Shown here: positions 8,730-16,351 of the stretch, piece by piece
How the letters are laid out: every line of letters starts with the position of its first letter
How positions within the stretch are numbered: position 1 is the first letter of the stretch
Source of the DNA: an uncultured Coriobacteriales bacterium
GTDB taxonomy: Bacteria > Actinomycetota > Coriobacteriia > Coriobacteriales > QAMH01
Assembly: GCA_934646835.1 (NCBI GenBank)
Contig: CAKUES010000006.1
Location: 43,894-107,893 of the forward strand
DNA: 64,000 bases
Direction of reading: 5' to 3'
Translations under genes and position numbers: made by a program
Notes under the pieces: generated by a model
Told to the model about the DNA's origin: nothing
The model's input: only the letters and a program-made list of their open reading frames with translations
Database searches by the model: none

Positions 8730-9626
8730 ATGGCAGAAGCAATGCAGCATGGTCCCCACGAGGACGCGCAGGAGCATCATCACCACACCCATGCACCCCA
8801 GTCGGCGCATCCGGGTCATCATCACCTGCTCACCTGCGAGAACCTGAGCGTCGCGTTCTCGATGTACGACCCGGACGCCCCGTTTTTCCGTGCGAAGAAG
8901 CGCGAGGTCCGTGTGATCGACGACCTCTCGGTCTCTGTCCATGCCGGCGAGATCTTGGCGGTGGTTGGTGCGAGCGGCAGCGGTAAGACCCTGCTCGCGG
9001 ATGCGATCATGGGCTTGTTCGAGCCCAACGCGACGGTCTGCGGGACGATATGGTTCGATGGCGAGCGGCAGGACGCCGCCGGCCTCGAGAACCTGAGGGG
9101 CCATGGCATCTCGCTGGTGCCGCAGAGCGTGAACCACCTCGACCCCATGATGCCCGTCGGTCGCCAGATCGAGGGCTTTGCCCATCCCCAATCCGAGCAC
9201 GAGCAGCGCGCGGAGAAGCGCCGCAAGCTCTTTGCCCGCTACGACCTTGACGAGGAAGTCGCGCAGATGTTCCCGCATCAGCTCTCCGGCGGCATGGCGC
9301 GTCGCGTGCTCTTGTGCTGCGCGCTCATGGACGACCCCAAGCTCATCGTCGCCGACGAGCCGACTCCCGGCCTTGACTTGGACCTTGCGGTCAAGGCGCT
9401 GGAAGATTTCCGTGCCTTTGCGGACGAGGGGGGAGGAGTGCTGCTGATTACCCACGACATCGAGCTCGCCCTCAAAGTGGCCGATCGCGTTGCCGTCTTC
9501 AAGGACGGCACGGTCATCGAGGAGACGGCAGTCAAGTCCTTTGAGAGTCCGGACAAGCTGCGCCATCCCTTCACCCGTGCACTGTGGCACGCACTGCCGG
9601 AGCACGGCTTTACGGTGGAGTTGTAG
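8730..9626 (+). CDS. ABC transporter ATP-binding protein (OppD/NikD type) with His-rich N-terminus
   Basis: 298 residues. Residues 1-32 contain eleven histidines, including HHHH at 16-19 and HHH at 30-32, ahead of a normal nucleotide-binding domain: Walker A VGASGSGKT, signature LSGGMARR, Walker B LIVADEPTPGLD, and the switch histidine in LLITHD. It powers the importer with the next ATPase. His-rich segments are common in metal-handling proteins (UreE, HypB, ZnuA), so this is the main argument that the importer moves nickel or another transition metal. AGGAGG at 8716-8721 sets ATG 8730 as start. The usual C-terminal oligopeptide-binding tail of OppD is short. Confidence 0.87.
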   Translation: MAEAMQHGPHEDAQEHHHHTHAPQSAHPGHHHLLTCENLSVAFSMYDPDAPFFRAKKREVRVIDDLSVSVHAGEILAVVGASGSGKTLLADAIMGLFEPNATVCGTIWFDGERQDAAGLENLRGHGISLVPQSVNHLDPMMPVGRQIEGFAHPQSEHEQRAEKRRKLFARYDLDEEVAQMFPHQLSGGMARRVLLCCALMDDPKLIVADEPTPGLDLDLAVKALEDFRAFADEGGGVLLITHDIELALKVADRVAVFKDGTVIEETAVKSFESPDKLRHPFTRALWHALPEHGFTVEL

Positions 9627-9661
9627 CTGACGTGCCTGTTTGCGCTGATGAGAGGCCCCGC

Positions 9662-9775
9662 CACGTAGGGAAGGAACCGGGAGCGATGGAGCCTACGTAG
9701 GGGAAGTCCCGGGGATGACGGAGCCCACGTAGGGGAGGTCCCGGGAGCGACGGAACCCACGTAGGGGAGGGACCC
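9662..9775 (+). repeat. Three and a half tandem copies of a 32-bp unit
   Basis: Copies at 9662-9693, 9694-9725 and 9726-9757, with a partial copy at 9758-9775. Each begins CACGTAGGG or TACGTAGGGG. The last runs into GGGAGGGACC...GTCCCTCCCC, the core of the dispersed element seen at 23009-23126 and elsewhere, so the array looks like local amplification inside a decayed copy of that element. Confidence 0.85.
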
Positions 9776-9812
9776 TGTCCCTCCCCATAAGCCTTGCATT
9801 GTTCAGTGGTTT
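9758..9812. repeat. Decayed copy of the dispersed GGGGAGGGACC element
   Basis: The core GTAGGGGAGGGACC and GTCCCTCCCCATAAGCC are intact and are followed by a diverged TTGCATTGTTCAG in place of the usual terminal repeat. The left end is replaced by the 32-bp tandem array. The element sits between the two ATPase genes of the importer and could form an RNA hairpin there. Confidence 0.6.
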
Positions 9813-9869
9813 GCCGTGTGGTTCAAAACCATGTAGGTGTACAGACGGATCGAACGATAGGAGAGCCTC

Positions 9870-10460
9870 GTGCTCGAAGCCAAGAACATAACCTTTGCTT
9901 ACCCCGGCGCCGAGCCGGTGCTGAGCGATGTCTCGCTGCAGGTTGCCCCTGGCGAGCGCGTGGCGCTAGTCGCGCCTTCCGGCTTTGGCAAGACAACGCT
10001 GTGTCAGGTGCTTGCCGGGTATCGTCAGCCGACAGACGGTGAGGTACTCGTCGACGGCACGCCGCTACCACGTCGCGGTGTGTGCCCTGTGCAGATGATC
10101 TGGCAGCATCCCGAGCGCGTGCTCGACCCGCGTATGCGCATGATGGACTCGCTGCTCGAGGCGGGAAAGCCCAGCCCTCAGATCATCGAGGGCCTCGGTA
10201 TCCAGGAGAAGTGGAAGACGCGCTTTCCCCATGAGCTGTCTGGCGGCGAGATGCAGCGCTTCTGCATCGCCCGTGCGCTCACGGCCTGTCCGCGCTATCT
10301 TATCGCGGACGAGGTCTCGACCATGCTCGACGCGGTGACGCAGGCGCAGTTGTGGTACTTTCTCATCGAGGAGGCCGAGCGCCGTAACATCGGCATGCTG
10401 CTGGTGAGTCATTCCCCGGCGTTGCTCGACAAGGTCGCCACTAGGATCATCGAGCTGTAG
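9870..10460 (+). CDS. ABC transporter ATP-binding protein (OppF/NikE type), short
   Basis: 196 residues, well below the ~250-320 usual for OppF/NikE. Walker A is present but atypical (VAPSGFGKTT), the signature is LSGGEMQRFCIARAL, and Walker B reads YLIADEVST with V in place of the usual P of DEPT. Switch histidine VSHS is visible. The protein ends right after the nucleotide-binding domain (IIEL). It starts with GTG after ATAGGAGAG. The 243-bp gap from the first ATPase holds a repeat array, so expression may be uncoupled from the other four genes. Probably functional as the second half of the ATPase heterodimer. Confidence 0.82.
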   Translation: MLEAKNITFAYPGAEPVLSDVSLQVAPGERVALVAPSGFGKTTLCQVLAGYRQPTDGEVLVDGTPLPRRGVCPVQMIWQHPERVLDPRMRMMDSLLEAGKPSPQIIEGLGIQEKWKTRFPHELSGGEMQRFCIARALTACPRYLIADEVSTMLDAVTQAQLWYFLIEEAERRNIGMLLVSHSPALLDKVATRIIEL

Positions 10461-10498
10461 GCGTCGTCAAGCGCATAGTTCGGACGCACACAGAGGTG

Positions 10499-10595
10499 CG
10501 TCCCAAAGGGGACCAGGTCTTTTATGGGACAGAGGGAGCGGCAGTTTGCTTTTAGCTTGCCTTGTCCCATAAAAGACCTGGTCCCCTTTGGGACG
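10499..10595. repeat. Long inverted repeat, 33-bp perfect arms
   Basis: Arms 10499-10531 (starting CGTCCCAAAGGGGACC) and 10563-10595 are exact reverse complements, with a 31-nt loop. Related inverted repeats lie at 53162-53247 and 58430-58523 and a single arm at 34597-34628. The T-rich part of the arm (GGTCTTTTATGGG) is internal, so termination is doubtful. The rest of the gap to 10776 shows only a possible -10 (TATAAT near 10695). Confidence 0.9.
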
Positions 10596-10775
10596 CTGCG
10601 GCGACTCCGCAAGCCATCAATCATCCTTTCTTCTAAATCAACGGAACGTCAACGCACAGCAGGCGGCAGGTTCTGCTCGAGAAGCGGTAGGCATATAATC
10701 AGCAGCGTTTACGAAGAGAGGGAGAGCAAATCGCGGTCTACCTGCGGTTTTGCTCGGTTGTTACGGAGTAACTCT

Positions 10776-11801
10776 ATGATTACAAAGCAAGACAGATTCC
10801 TCGACTTCCTTGCTCAGGAAGACACCCAATTTGTCATTCCCGTTTACCAGCGTCCGTATGCATGGACGCCGCGTCAGTGCCGCGAGCTGTGGAAGGACAT
10901 CGTTCGCGCAGGCGAGCAGGGCACGTCGCACTTTATGAGCATGGTGCTTTTCCGCGAGGTCGAGGGTTGCACGGGGTCGTTGCGCAAGGTCGACATCATC
11001 GACGGCCAGCAGCGCATCGCCACGATGACCATCCTGCTCAACGTGCTCAAGGAGCATCTTACCAAGACTGGCAAGACCGTGGCCGGCATGACGGCAGATG
11101 ACATCGCTGCCAAGTTCCTCCAGGTTTCAGATGGAGGCAGCGTCGAGGCAAAGATCCAGCTGCTGAGCTTCGACCTCAATACGCTTGACGCGGTCATCAA
11201 CGGCAGCGAGCTTCCCGCCAAGCCTTCGCCGCGCGTCATCGACAATTACCGCTTCTTCCAGAAGCAGATGGAGGCCGAGGACTTCGACCTCGAGACCTTC
11301 TGGGCGGGCATCGAGCAGCTGCTCGTCATCGACGCGGAGCTCGGCGCAGATGACAAGGCCCAGGGCATCTTCGAGAGCCTCAACACCAAGGGCATCCCCC
11401 TGACCACCGCTGACCTCGTGCGCAACTACCTGCTGGTCGGCCTGTCGCGCGAGGAACAGGTCCGCCTCTACAACGAGTACTGGAACCCCATCGAGCTTAT
11501 GTTTGGCGAGGACCGTGACTCCATGAAGCTCAACTCGGGCCTGCGCATGTGGCTCGACATTCGCTACCGCAAAAAGCGCCTCCATCGAGCGGAGGACACC
11601 TACAACTCCTTCAAGGAATACACCATGACGGTGTACAAGGGCACTGTCGAGGAGCTGCTCGACGAGCTGCGCAGCTTCTGCTTGATGTGGGCCGAGAACT
11701 TCAAGTTCAACGAGGTGAAGGCATATCGCACCATGGACTGGGCCAAGGACGGCCAGCGCAAGAACCTGCTGCCCGGCTGGGGCCACCAAAGCGGCTTCTA
11801 G
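10776..11801 (+). CDS. DUF262 domain protein (GmrSD N-terminal-like), first of a tandem pair
   Basis: 341 residues, a stand-alone DUF262 domain. The family is a ParB/Srx-like nucleotide-dependent domain found at the N-terminus of the type IV restriction enzyme GmrSD and of SspE. Family motifs are all visible: IPVYQRPYAW (21-30), DGQQR (76-80, the presumed NTP-binding motif) and FESLNTKGIPLTTADLVRN (199-217). The C-terminal DUF1524 HNH nuclease domain of GmrSD is absent; the protein stops near residue 341. ATG 10776 follows GGAG. The paralogous gene follows after 57 nt. Function is unknown; a defence role is inferred from the family only. Base composition matches its neighbours. Confidence 0.85.
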   Translation: MITKQDRFLDFLAQEDTQFVIPVYQRPYAWTPRQCRELWKDIVRAGEQGTSHFMSMVLFREVEGCTGSLRKVDIIDGQQRIATMTILLNVLKEHLTKTGKTVAGMTADDIAAKFLQVSDGGSVEAKIQLLSFDLNTLDAVINGSELPAKPSPRVIDNYRFFQKQMEAEDFDLETFWAGIEQLLVIDAELGADDKAQGIFESLNTKGIPLTTADLVRNYLLVGLSREEQVRLYNEYWNPIELMFGEDRDSMKLNSGLRMWLDIRYRKKRLHRAEDTYNSFKEYTMTVYKGTVEELLDELRSFCLMWAENFKFNEVKAYRTMDWAKDGQRKNLLPGWGHQSGF

Positions 11802-11858
11802 CATGCCGGCGCCTGCGCGCGAAACCTTCCTATCCGCGGTAACTCGAAAGGATCTTCG

Positions 11859-12938
11859 ATGAAGACCGAACAAGCAACCTACCTGGACTTCCTTGGTGCG
11901 GCAAACACCAAGATGGCCATTCCTGTTTTCCAGCGCATGTATACCTGGAGCCCCTGGCAATGCGAGGAGCTTTGGGAGGACATCATCAATGCCGGTAAGA
12001 GTGGCGAGACGCATTTTATCGGCAGCATTATCTACACTTCCGAGGCGCTTGATGGCACAAACGGTGCAAACGAGCTGCGCAGCATCGTCGACGGCCAGCA
12101 GCGCACCACGACGGTGACCTTGCTGTTTATCGCCTTGCGCGACTGGCTGCGCGAGCACGGCGAGACCTGTGGCCTGACGGCTCAGGCGATCGAGGAGCGC
12201 TACCTCTACAACGCGACCCCTGACGGCGGCCGTGCGATGAAGTTCACCGCTGCCCCTGCCGACCACGAGACCCTCGTCTACATCCTCGAGGGTGGCGAGA
12301 AGCCGGAGCGCTACCGCTTCTCCAACCGCATGGACCGTAACTATCGCTTCTTTGCCGAGCAGATGGCGGCCGAGGACTTCGAGCTCGAGGTCATGCTCGC
12401 CGGCCTGCGCCAGCTCTTTGCGATCATCGTCGAGCTTGGTGGCGACGACAACCCGCAGCTGATCTTCGAGGGCATCAACTCCAAGGGCATGGCGCTCAAC
12501 ACGGGCGACCTGCTGCGCAACAAACTCTTCTATGGCAACGACCAGTCCGAGCAGGAGCGCCTGCTGGTCACGTACTGGGAGCCGATCGAGGCGCTCTTCG
12601 AGGAGGACGAGGACGAGAGCCTCTTCAACGCCTGCCTGCGCATGTGGTTGGTGGGCAAGGACGCCTCGCTCGAGAAGTACACGCCCTACGAGCTCTACAG
12701 CGGCTTTCGCAAGTACCTCAACGAATCCTACGAGGGCTCGACAGAGGATCTGATGAGGGAGCTGCTCGAGCACTGCGAGAACTTCCGCCGCCTGATCAAG
12801 AGCCCCATGACCAAGAAGCACATCGACTGGGCGACCGGTGAGACAGGCTTTGGCAAGGGCTATGGCGTCACCGTGGGCATCGCCACGCGCTCGATGTATC
12901 ACGCCGCAACCGGCATGCCGACCAAGATGTTTCCCTAG
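11859..12938 (+). CDS. DUF262 domain protein, second of a tandem pair
   Basis: 359 residues, colinear with the preceding gene: IPVFQRMYTW, DGQQRTTTVTLLFIALRDWL and FEGINSKGMALNTGDLLRN align with the same blocks. It also lacks a C-terminal HNH (DUF1524) domain and ends ATGMPTKMFP, so neither copy looks accidentally truncated; the shared short form appears to be the real architecture. ATG follows AAAGGATCTTCG. The two proteins have diverged substantially outside the motifs, suggesting they act together rather than as a fresh duplicate. No methylase, helicase or other restriction partner is adjacent. Confidence 0.85.
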   Translation: MKTEQATYLDFLGAANTKMAIPVFQRMYTWSPWQCEELWEDIINAGKSGETHFIGSIIYTSEALDGTNGANELRSIVDGQQRTTTVTLLFIALRDWLREHGETCGLTAQAIEERYLYNATPDGGRAMKFTAAPADHETLVYILEGGEKPERYRFSNRMDRNYRFFAEQMAAEDFELEVMLAGLRQLFAIIVELGGDDNPQLIFEGINSKGMALNTGDLLRNKLFYGNDQSEQERLLVTYWEPIEALFEEDEDESLFNACLRMWLVGKDASLEKYTPYELYSGFRKYLNESYEGSTEDLMRELLEHCENFRRLIKSPMTKKHIDWATGETGFGKGYGVTVGIATRSMYHAATGMPTKMFP

Positions 12939-12952
12939 GCGCTGAGTTTGCG

Positions 12953-12988
12953 AGGGGGCGGGGCCTTGGGGTCTCGTCCCCCTTTTTT
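12953..12988 (+). terminator. Intrinsic terminator after the DUF262 pair
   Basis: GGGGGCGGGGCC TTGG GGTCTCGTCCCCC forms a GC-rich stem with one bulge, followed by TTTTTT. Confidence 0.75.
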
Positions 12989-13020
12989 GCGGTTGCAGCG
13001 GCAGGAGGATGGGTTCAGGG

Positions 13021-13124
13021 GTGACACACTTTGTGCCAGTGACAATGTGTGTCACGCCATAGAGCCGCAGGTGTCCCCATGCCTTCTGCGTGACACACAT
13101 TGTCACTGGCACAAAGTGTGTCAC
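13021..13124. repeat. 104-bp inverted repeat, 36-bp perfect arms
   Basis: Arm 13021-13056 (starting GTGACACACTTTGTGCC) is the exact reverse complement of 13089-13124; loop 32 nt. A second full copy with the same arm and loop length is at 34469-34572, and single arms are at 15914-15949 and 23269-23303. Each arm is itself partly palindromic (TGACACAC...GTGTGTCA). It occupies most of the ~400-bp gap before iorA; no gene is seen there. Confidence 0.92.
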
Positions 13125-13335
13125 GCGGAGCTGCAGTCGAAGAATCTGAACGTTTGAGACCAGACGCTCAACTGATGTCATTTGTTGCCACGGCCAACCG
13201 CGATCCTTCTCTCGATTTGCCCCACGTTTTTGGCGTTTTGTGTACCCTATTGCGCCCTGCTCGCCGAAACGCGACCTGCGGCATGCGTCCCAAGCGGTAC
13301 CATATCCTCCATCTGAGCTTTGAGGAGAGAATTCT

Positions 13336-15291
13336 ATGACCCAGAAACTGCTGATGGGAAACGAGGCCTTCGCCCATGCCGCGCTCGAGGCGGGCGTCAA
13401 CGTTGTGGCTGGTTATCCCGGTACACCATCGTCCGAAGTAATCGAGACCGTCGCGCGACTGCGCCGCGCTGGCAAGGCGCATGATGTCCACGTCGAGTGG
13501 TCCACCAACGAGAAAGCCGCGCTCGAGATGCTGGCGGGTGCCGCGTACTGCGGTGCGCGCACGCTGTTCACCTGCAAGCAGGTGGGTCTCAACGTCGCAA
13601 GCGACCCCTTGATGAGCCTCAACTACGTGGGCGTCAAGGGCGGCATGGTCCTCTTCGTGGCAGACGACCCGGGCCCCATCTCCTCGCAGACCGAGCAAGA
13701 CACCCGCCGCTTTGGCTCCTTTGCCAAAGTCCCCGTCTTCGATCCCTCTACCCCTGACGAGGGCTTTGCGATGATGAAGCAGGCCTACGAGCTCTCTGAG
13801 AAGTACTCCTGCCCCGTCATCGTGCGCCCGACGACGCGCATCGACCATGCGAGCACCTACTTTGACGTGCAGGAGGAGACCTGCGGTCGTCCTCTGCCCG
13901 AGGAGGGCTTCGTAAAAGACCCCAAGTGGATCATCTTCCCACGCCGCGCCTTCGAGGCCCACGGGGAGATCAACGCCCGCATCGCGGCGATGGCGGAGAA
14001 CTTCTCTGATGACGCCGCCTACGTGCGCTTCAACCCCATCATGCAGGCGGGCGAGGGCAAGCCGAGCATCGGCATCATGGCTGGTGGCGTAAGTGCTGCC
14101 TACACCCGCGAGGCGCTTCGTCAGCTGCAGGAGCTGGCCGATGCTGCTGGTGTCGAGCTGCCTGCTGTCCGCGTGATGCAGGTGGGCACGCCGTATCCCT
14201 TCCCCGCAAAGCGTGCCCTCGAGTTCACCGACGGCCTCGATGCTGTCCTCGCGCTCGAAGAGCTCGACCATGTGCTCGAAGACGAGCTGCTCAAGCTCGC
14301 AGGACGCGAGCACCTTGCGCTCGAGGTGGCGGGCAAGCTCACGGGCGATGCTCGCGACCGCGGCGAGAACGACACGGACGATGTCATGCGCCGCATCTGC
14401 GCCTTTGCCGACGCGCGCTTTGGCACGCAGCTTGTTGAGCTGCTCCCCGCGGCCGCACCTTACGCATACCCCGATGACGCCCAGGCCCTGCCCGTGCGTC
14501 CCCCCGTGCTGTGCGCCGGTTGTCCGCATCGCGGCAGCTTCTACGCCATCAAGCGTGCGCTCGGTAGGCGCGAGGGCGCCTACTGCGGCGACATCGGCTG
14601 CTATACGCTCGGCAATGCCGCGCCGCTGTCTACGACCGACACCTGCCTGTGCATGGGCGCGGGCATCACGGTTGCGCAGGGTTTCTCCGTGGTCGAGCCT
14701 GGCAAGAAGCAGATTGCCTTCGTCGGTGACAGCACCTTCTTCGCCAGCGGGCTCACGGGTTGCGCAAACGCCGTCTACAACCAGCATGATGTGACGATCT
14801 GCGTGCTCGACAACGCGACGACCGCTATGACGGGTAAGCAGCCGCATCCCGGCACGGGCGTCACGTTGATGGGAGCGCAAAGCGAGCCGATCAAGATCGA
14901 CGCCGTGCTCAAGGCGTTGGGCTTTACCTGCATCGTCTATGCCGATCCCCTGGACCACGCCGCGGCCGTCGCTGCTGCCAAAGAGGCTATCGACTTCGAG
15001 GGTCCGAGCGCGATCATCTTCAGGAGTCCTTGCGTGCAGCTCATCAAGCCGGCACCTGCTCTGGCGGTCGACACTGAAGCATGCACGGGCTGCAAACTCT
15101 GCATCAAGTCCATCGGCTGTCCCGGCGTTGGTTTCGATCCGGCGAAAACCGGTCCTTTGAGCAAGGAGCGCGGTCAGGCCTTCATTGATCCGAGCCAGTG
15201 CAACGGCTGCGGTCTATGCGCCCAGCTGTGCCCGAGCAAGGCAATTGTTATTCCGGTAGCTGACAAGGGAGAGGGGGCTTGCCGTGCTTAA
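13336..15291 (+). CDS. iorA: Indolepyruvate:ferredoxin oxidoreductase alpha subunit
   Basis: 651 residues, matching IorA length. It oxidatively decarboxylates arylpyruvates made from Trp, Phe and Tyr to aryl-acetyl-CoA with ferredoxin as acceptor. The N-terminal pyrimidine-binding domain starts LLMGNEAFAHAALEAGV; the TPP-binding domain holds CAGCPHRGSFYAI and GDSTFFASGLTG...LDNATTAMTG. The C-terminus has two [4Fe-4S] motifs, CTGCKLCIKSIGCPG and CNGCGLCAQLCPSKAI. ATG follows GAGGAGAGAATTCT. It overlaps iorB by 8 nt and is followed by tRNA-Trp and a phenylacetate-CoA-ligase-type gene, which fits fermentation of aromatic amino acids. Confidence 0.95.
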   Translation: MTQKLLMGNEAFAHAALEAGVNVVAGYPGTPSSEVIETVARLRRAGKAHDVHVEWSTNEKAALEMLAGAAYCGARTLFTCKQVGLNVASDPLMSLNYVGVKGGMVLFVADDPGPISSQTEQDTRRFGSFAKVPVFDPSTPDEGFAMMKQAYELSEKYSCPVIVRPTTRIDHASTYFDVQEETCGRPLPEEGFVKDPKWIIFPRRAFEAHGEINARIAAMAENFSDDAAYVRFNPIMQAGEGKPSIGIMAGGVSAAYTREALRQLQELADAAGVELPAVRVMQVGTPYPFPAKRALEFTDGLDAVLALEELDHVLEDELLKLAGREHLALEVAGKLTGDARDRGENDTDDVMRRICAFADARFGTQLVELLPAAAPYAYPDDAQALPVRPPVLCAGCPHRGSFYAIKRALGRREGAYCGDIGCYTLGNAAPLSTTDTCLCMGAGITVAQGFSVVEPGKKQIAFVGDSTFFASGLTGCANAVYNQHDVTICVLDNATTAMTGKQPHPGTGVTLMGAQSEPIKIDAVLKALGFTCIVYADPLDHAAAVAAAKEAIDFEGPSAIIFRSPCVQLIKPAPALAVDTEACTGCKLCIKSIGCPGVGFDPAKTGPLSKERGQAFIDPSQCNGCGLCAQLCPSKAIVIPVADKGEGACRA

Positions 15292-15889
15292 CGTCCTCAT
15301 CACCGGCATCGGCGGCCAGGGTACGGTTCTGGCTGCAAAGCTTCTCGCTCAGGCTGCGCAGACGCGTGGTTGGCAGGTCCGCACGGCAGAGACCATCGGC
15401 ATGGCCCAGCGAGGTGGTTCCGTCGTGAGCCATGTGCGCATGGATAACGGCGGCGAAGAGGTTGCCGCCCCGCTGCTCAACAGCGCAACGGCGGATATGA
15501 TCATCGCCTTCGAGCCGGGCGAGGCGGCGCGTTGTCTGCCGTATTTGGCAAGCGGTGGCACGCTCGTCACCGCCAAGAGTGCGGTCCAGCCGATTACTGC
15601 CGCGTTGAGCGGCAGCGGCTACAGCAGTGCCGGCGCCATCGAAGGGCTGCATGCCGCGCTCGACGGCACGGACGCCAAGCTGTGCGTTGTCGACGACGCC
15701 GCCTTGGTGGCGGCAAGCGGGCTGCGCAAAGCCCGCAACGTGATGCTGCTCGCCTGCGCGCTCAGCACCGGCGCCGTCCCCATCACAGTCGACGACCTGC
15801 GCGATGCCATCCGCGTTTGCGTCAAGCCGAGCTTTGTTGACATGAACCTCGCCGCTGTCGATGCCGCCCTCGAGGTGCTGCAGGGGTAG
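15284..15889 (+). CDS. iorB: Indolepyruvate:ferredoxin oxidoreductase beta subunit
   Basis: 201 residues, the pyruvate/ketoisovalerate oxidoreductase gamma-type domain. It opens with NVLITGIGGQGTVLAAKLLAQAA, continues with TAETIGMAQRGGSVVSHVR and ends near the usual IorB length. It forms the (alpha-beta)2 enzyme with IorA. The start is GTG 15284, inside the end of iorA behind GGGAGAGGGGG, so the two are translated together. Confidence 0.94.
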   Translation: MLNVLITGIGGQGTVLAAKLLAQAAQTRGWQVRTAETIGMAQRGGSVVSHVRMDNGGEEVAAPLLNSATADMIIAFEPGEAARCLPYLASGGTLVTAKSAVQPITAALSGSGYSSAGAIEGLHAALDGTDAKLCVVDDAALVAASGLRKARNVMLLACALSTGAVPITVDDLRDAIRVCVKPSFVDMNLAAVDAALEVLQG

Positions 15890-15913
15890 GGACGTGCTAC
15901 CGGTTTGAGCTTG

Positions 15914-15949
15914 GTTGACACACAATGTGCCAGTGACAAAGTGTGTCAT
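15914..15949. repeat. Single arm of the TGACACAC inverted-repeat family
   Basis: TTGACACACAATGTGCC...GTGTGTCATC matches one arm of the 13021-13124 element; no partner arm is nearby. The arm is itself an imperfect hairpin, placed 25 bp after the iorB stop. Confidence 0.7.
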
Positions 15950-16006
15950 CCTGAGCGCAGTGCGTCGCGCTGGCTGCAACTGCGTAAATTCCGCTCGGGT
16001 CGAGTC

Positions 16007-16034
16007 TTGCGCCTTTCGCGAAAACCGCTAGAAT
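16007..16034 (+). promoter_or_regulatory. Promoter of tRNA-Trp
   Basis: TTGCGC (16007-16012), 16-bp spacer, TAGAAT (16029-16034), placing the start about 16 nt before the mature tRNA. Confidence 0.55.
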
Positions 16035-16056
16035 ACTGCCTTGCGCACTTCAATAC

Positions 16057-16132
16057 ACGCCAGTAGCTCCAATGGTAGAGCGTCGGTCTCCAAAACCGAA
16101 TGTTGTGGGTTCGAGTCCTACCTGGCGTGCCA
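16057..16132 (+). tRNA. tRNA-Trp (CCA anticodon)
   Basis: The 7-bp acceptor ACGCCAG/CTGGCGT closes the cloverleaf, the anticodon loop is CTCCAAA (anticodon CCA), the T arm contains GGTTCGAGTCC, and discriminator G plus CCA are encoded. It is a single-tRNA transcript between iorB and paaK with its own promoter and terminator. Its position beside genes for tryptophan uptake and indolepyruvate oxidation is notable but may be chance. Confidence 0.96.
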
Positions 16133-16140
16133 GTAAACTC

Positions 16141-16168
16141 AAAGGCCTCCATCGTGGGGGCCTTTTTT
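16141..16168 (+). terminator. Intrinsic terminator of tRNA-Trp
   Basis: AAAGGCCTCC and GGGGGCCTTTTTT pair around ATCGT and end in a run of six T. Confidence 0.85.
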
Positions 16169-16180
16169 CGTGCTCGTCAG

Positions 16181-16220
16181 TCAACAAATCAGTCTGGCTG
16201 AAGTGTTGACTGGCCCGCTG
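16181..16220. repeat. Imperfect palindrome related to the 55297-55382 hairpin
   Basis: CAGTCAACA...TGTTGACTG brackets this segment, and the 17-mer GTCAACAAATCAGTCTG is shared exactly with the hairpin at 55297-55382. Confidence 0.6.
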
Positions 16221-16351
16221 GCCGTGTTTTGTCCACGTCTTTGCGTGGCTGACGGCCACATTCCCCTCCTGCAAGCGCCTATATCGGCGTACAATCCTTT
16301 CAAGCGCTGCTAAACGTCGGCAGCAAGGAGAAAAACATAGGAGGATGCGTC

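Noticed and set aside
9662..9775. CRISPR array
   Set aside because: The 32-bp copies are contiguous with no spacers, and the unit matches the dispersed element core.
10776..12938. Complete GmrSD type IV restriction enzymes
   Set aside because: Neither protein has the DUF1524 HNH domain; both stop at ~350 residues.
13021..13124. Rho-independent terminator of the DUF262 operon
   Set aside because: A proper terminator with T6 already lies at 12953-12988; the 36-bp arms have no T-run and recur at unrelated loci.
11127..13400. 757-codon minus-strand frame across the DUF262 genes
   Set aside because: Shadow frame in GC-rich DNA; crosses a terminator and a long inverted repeat and has no recognisable domain.
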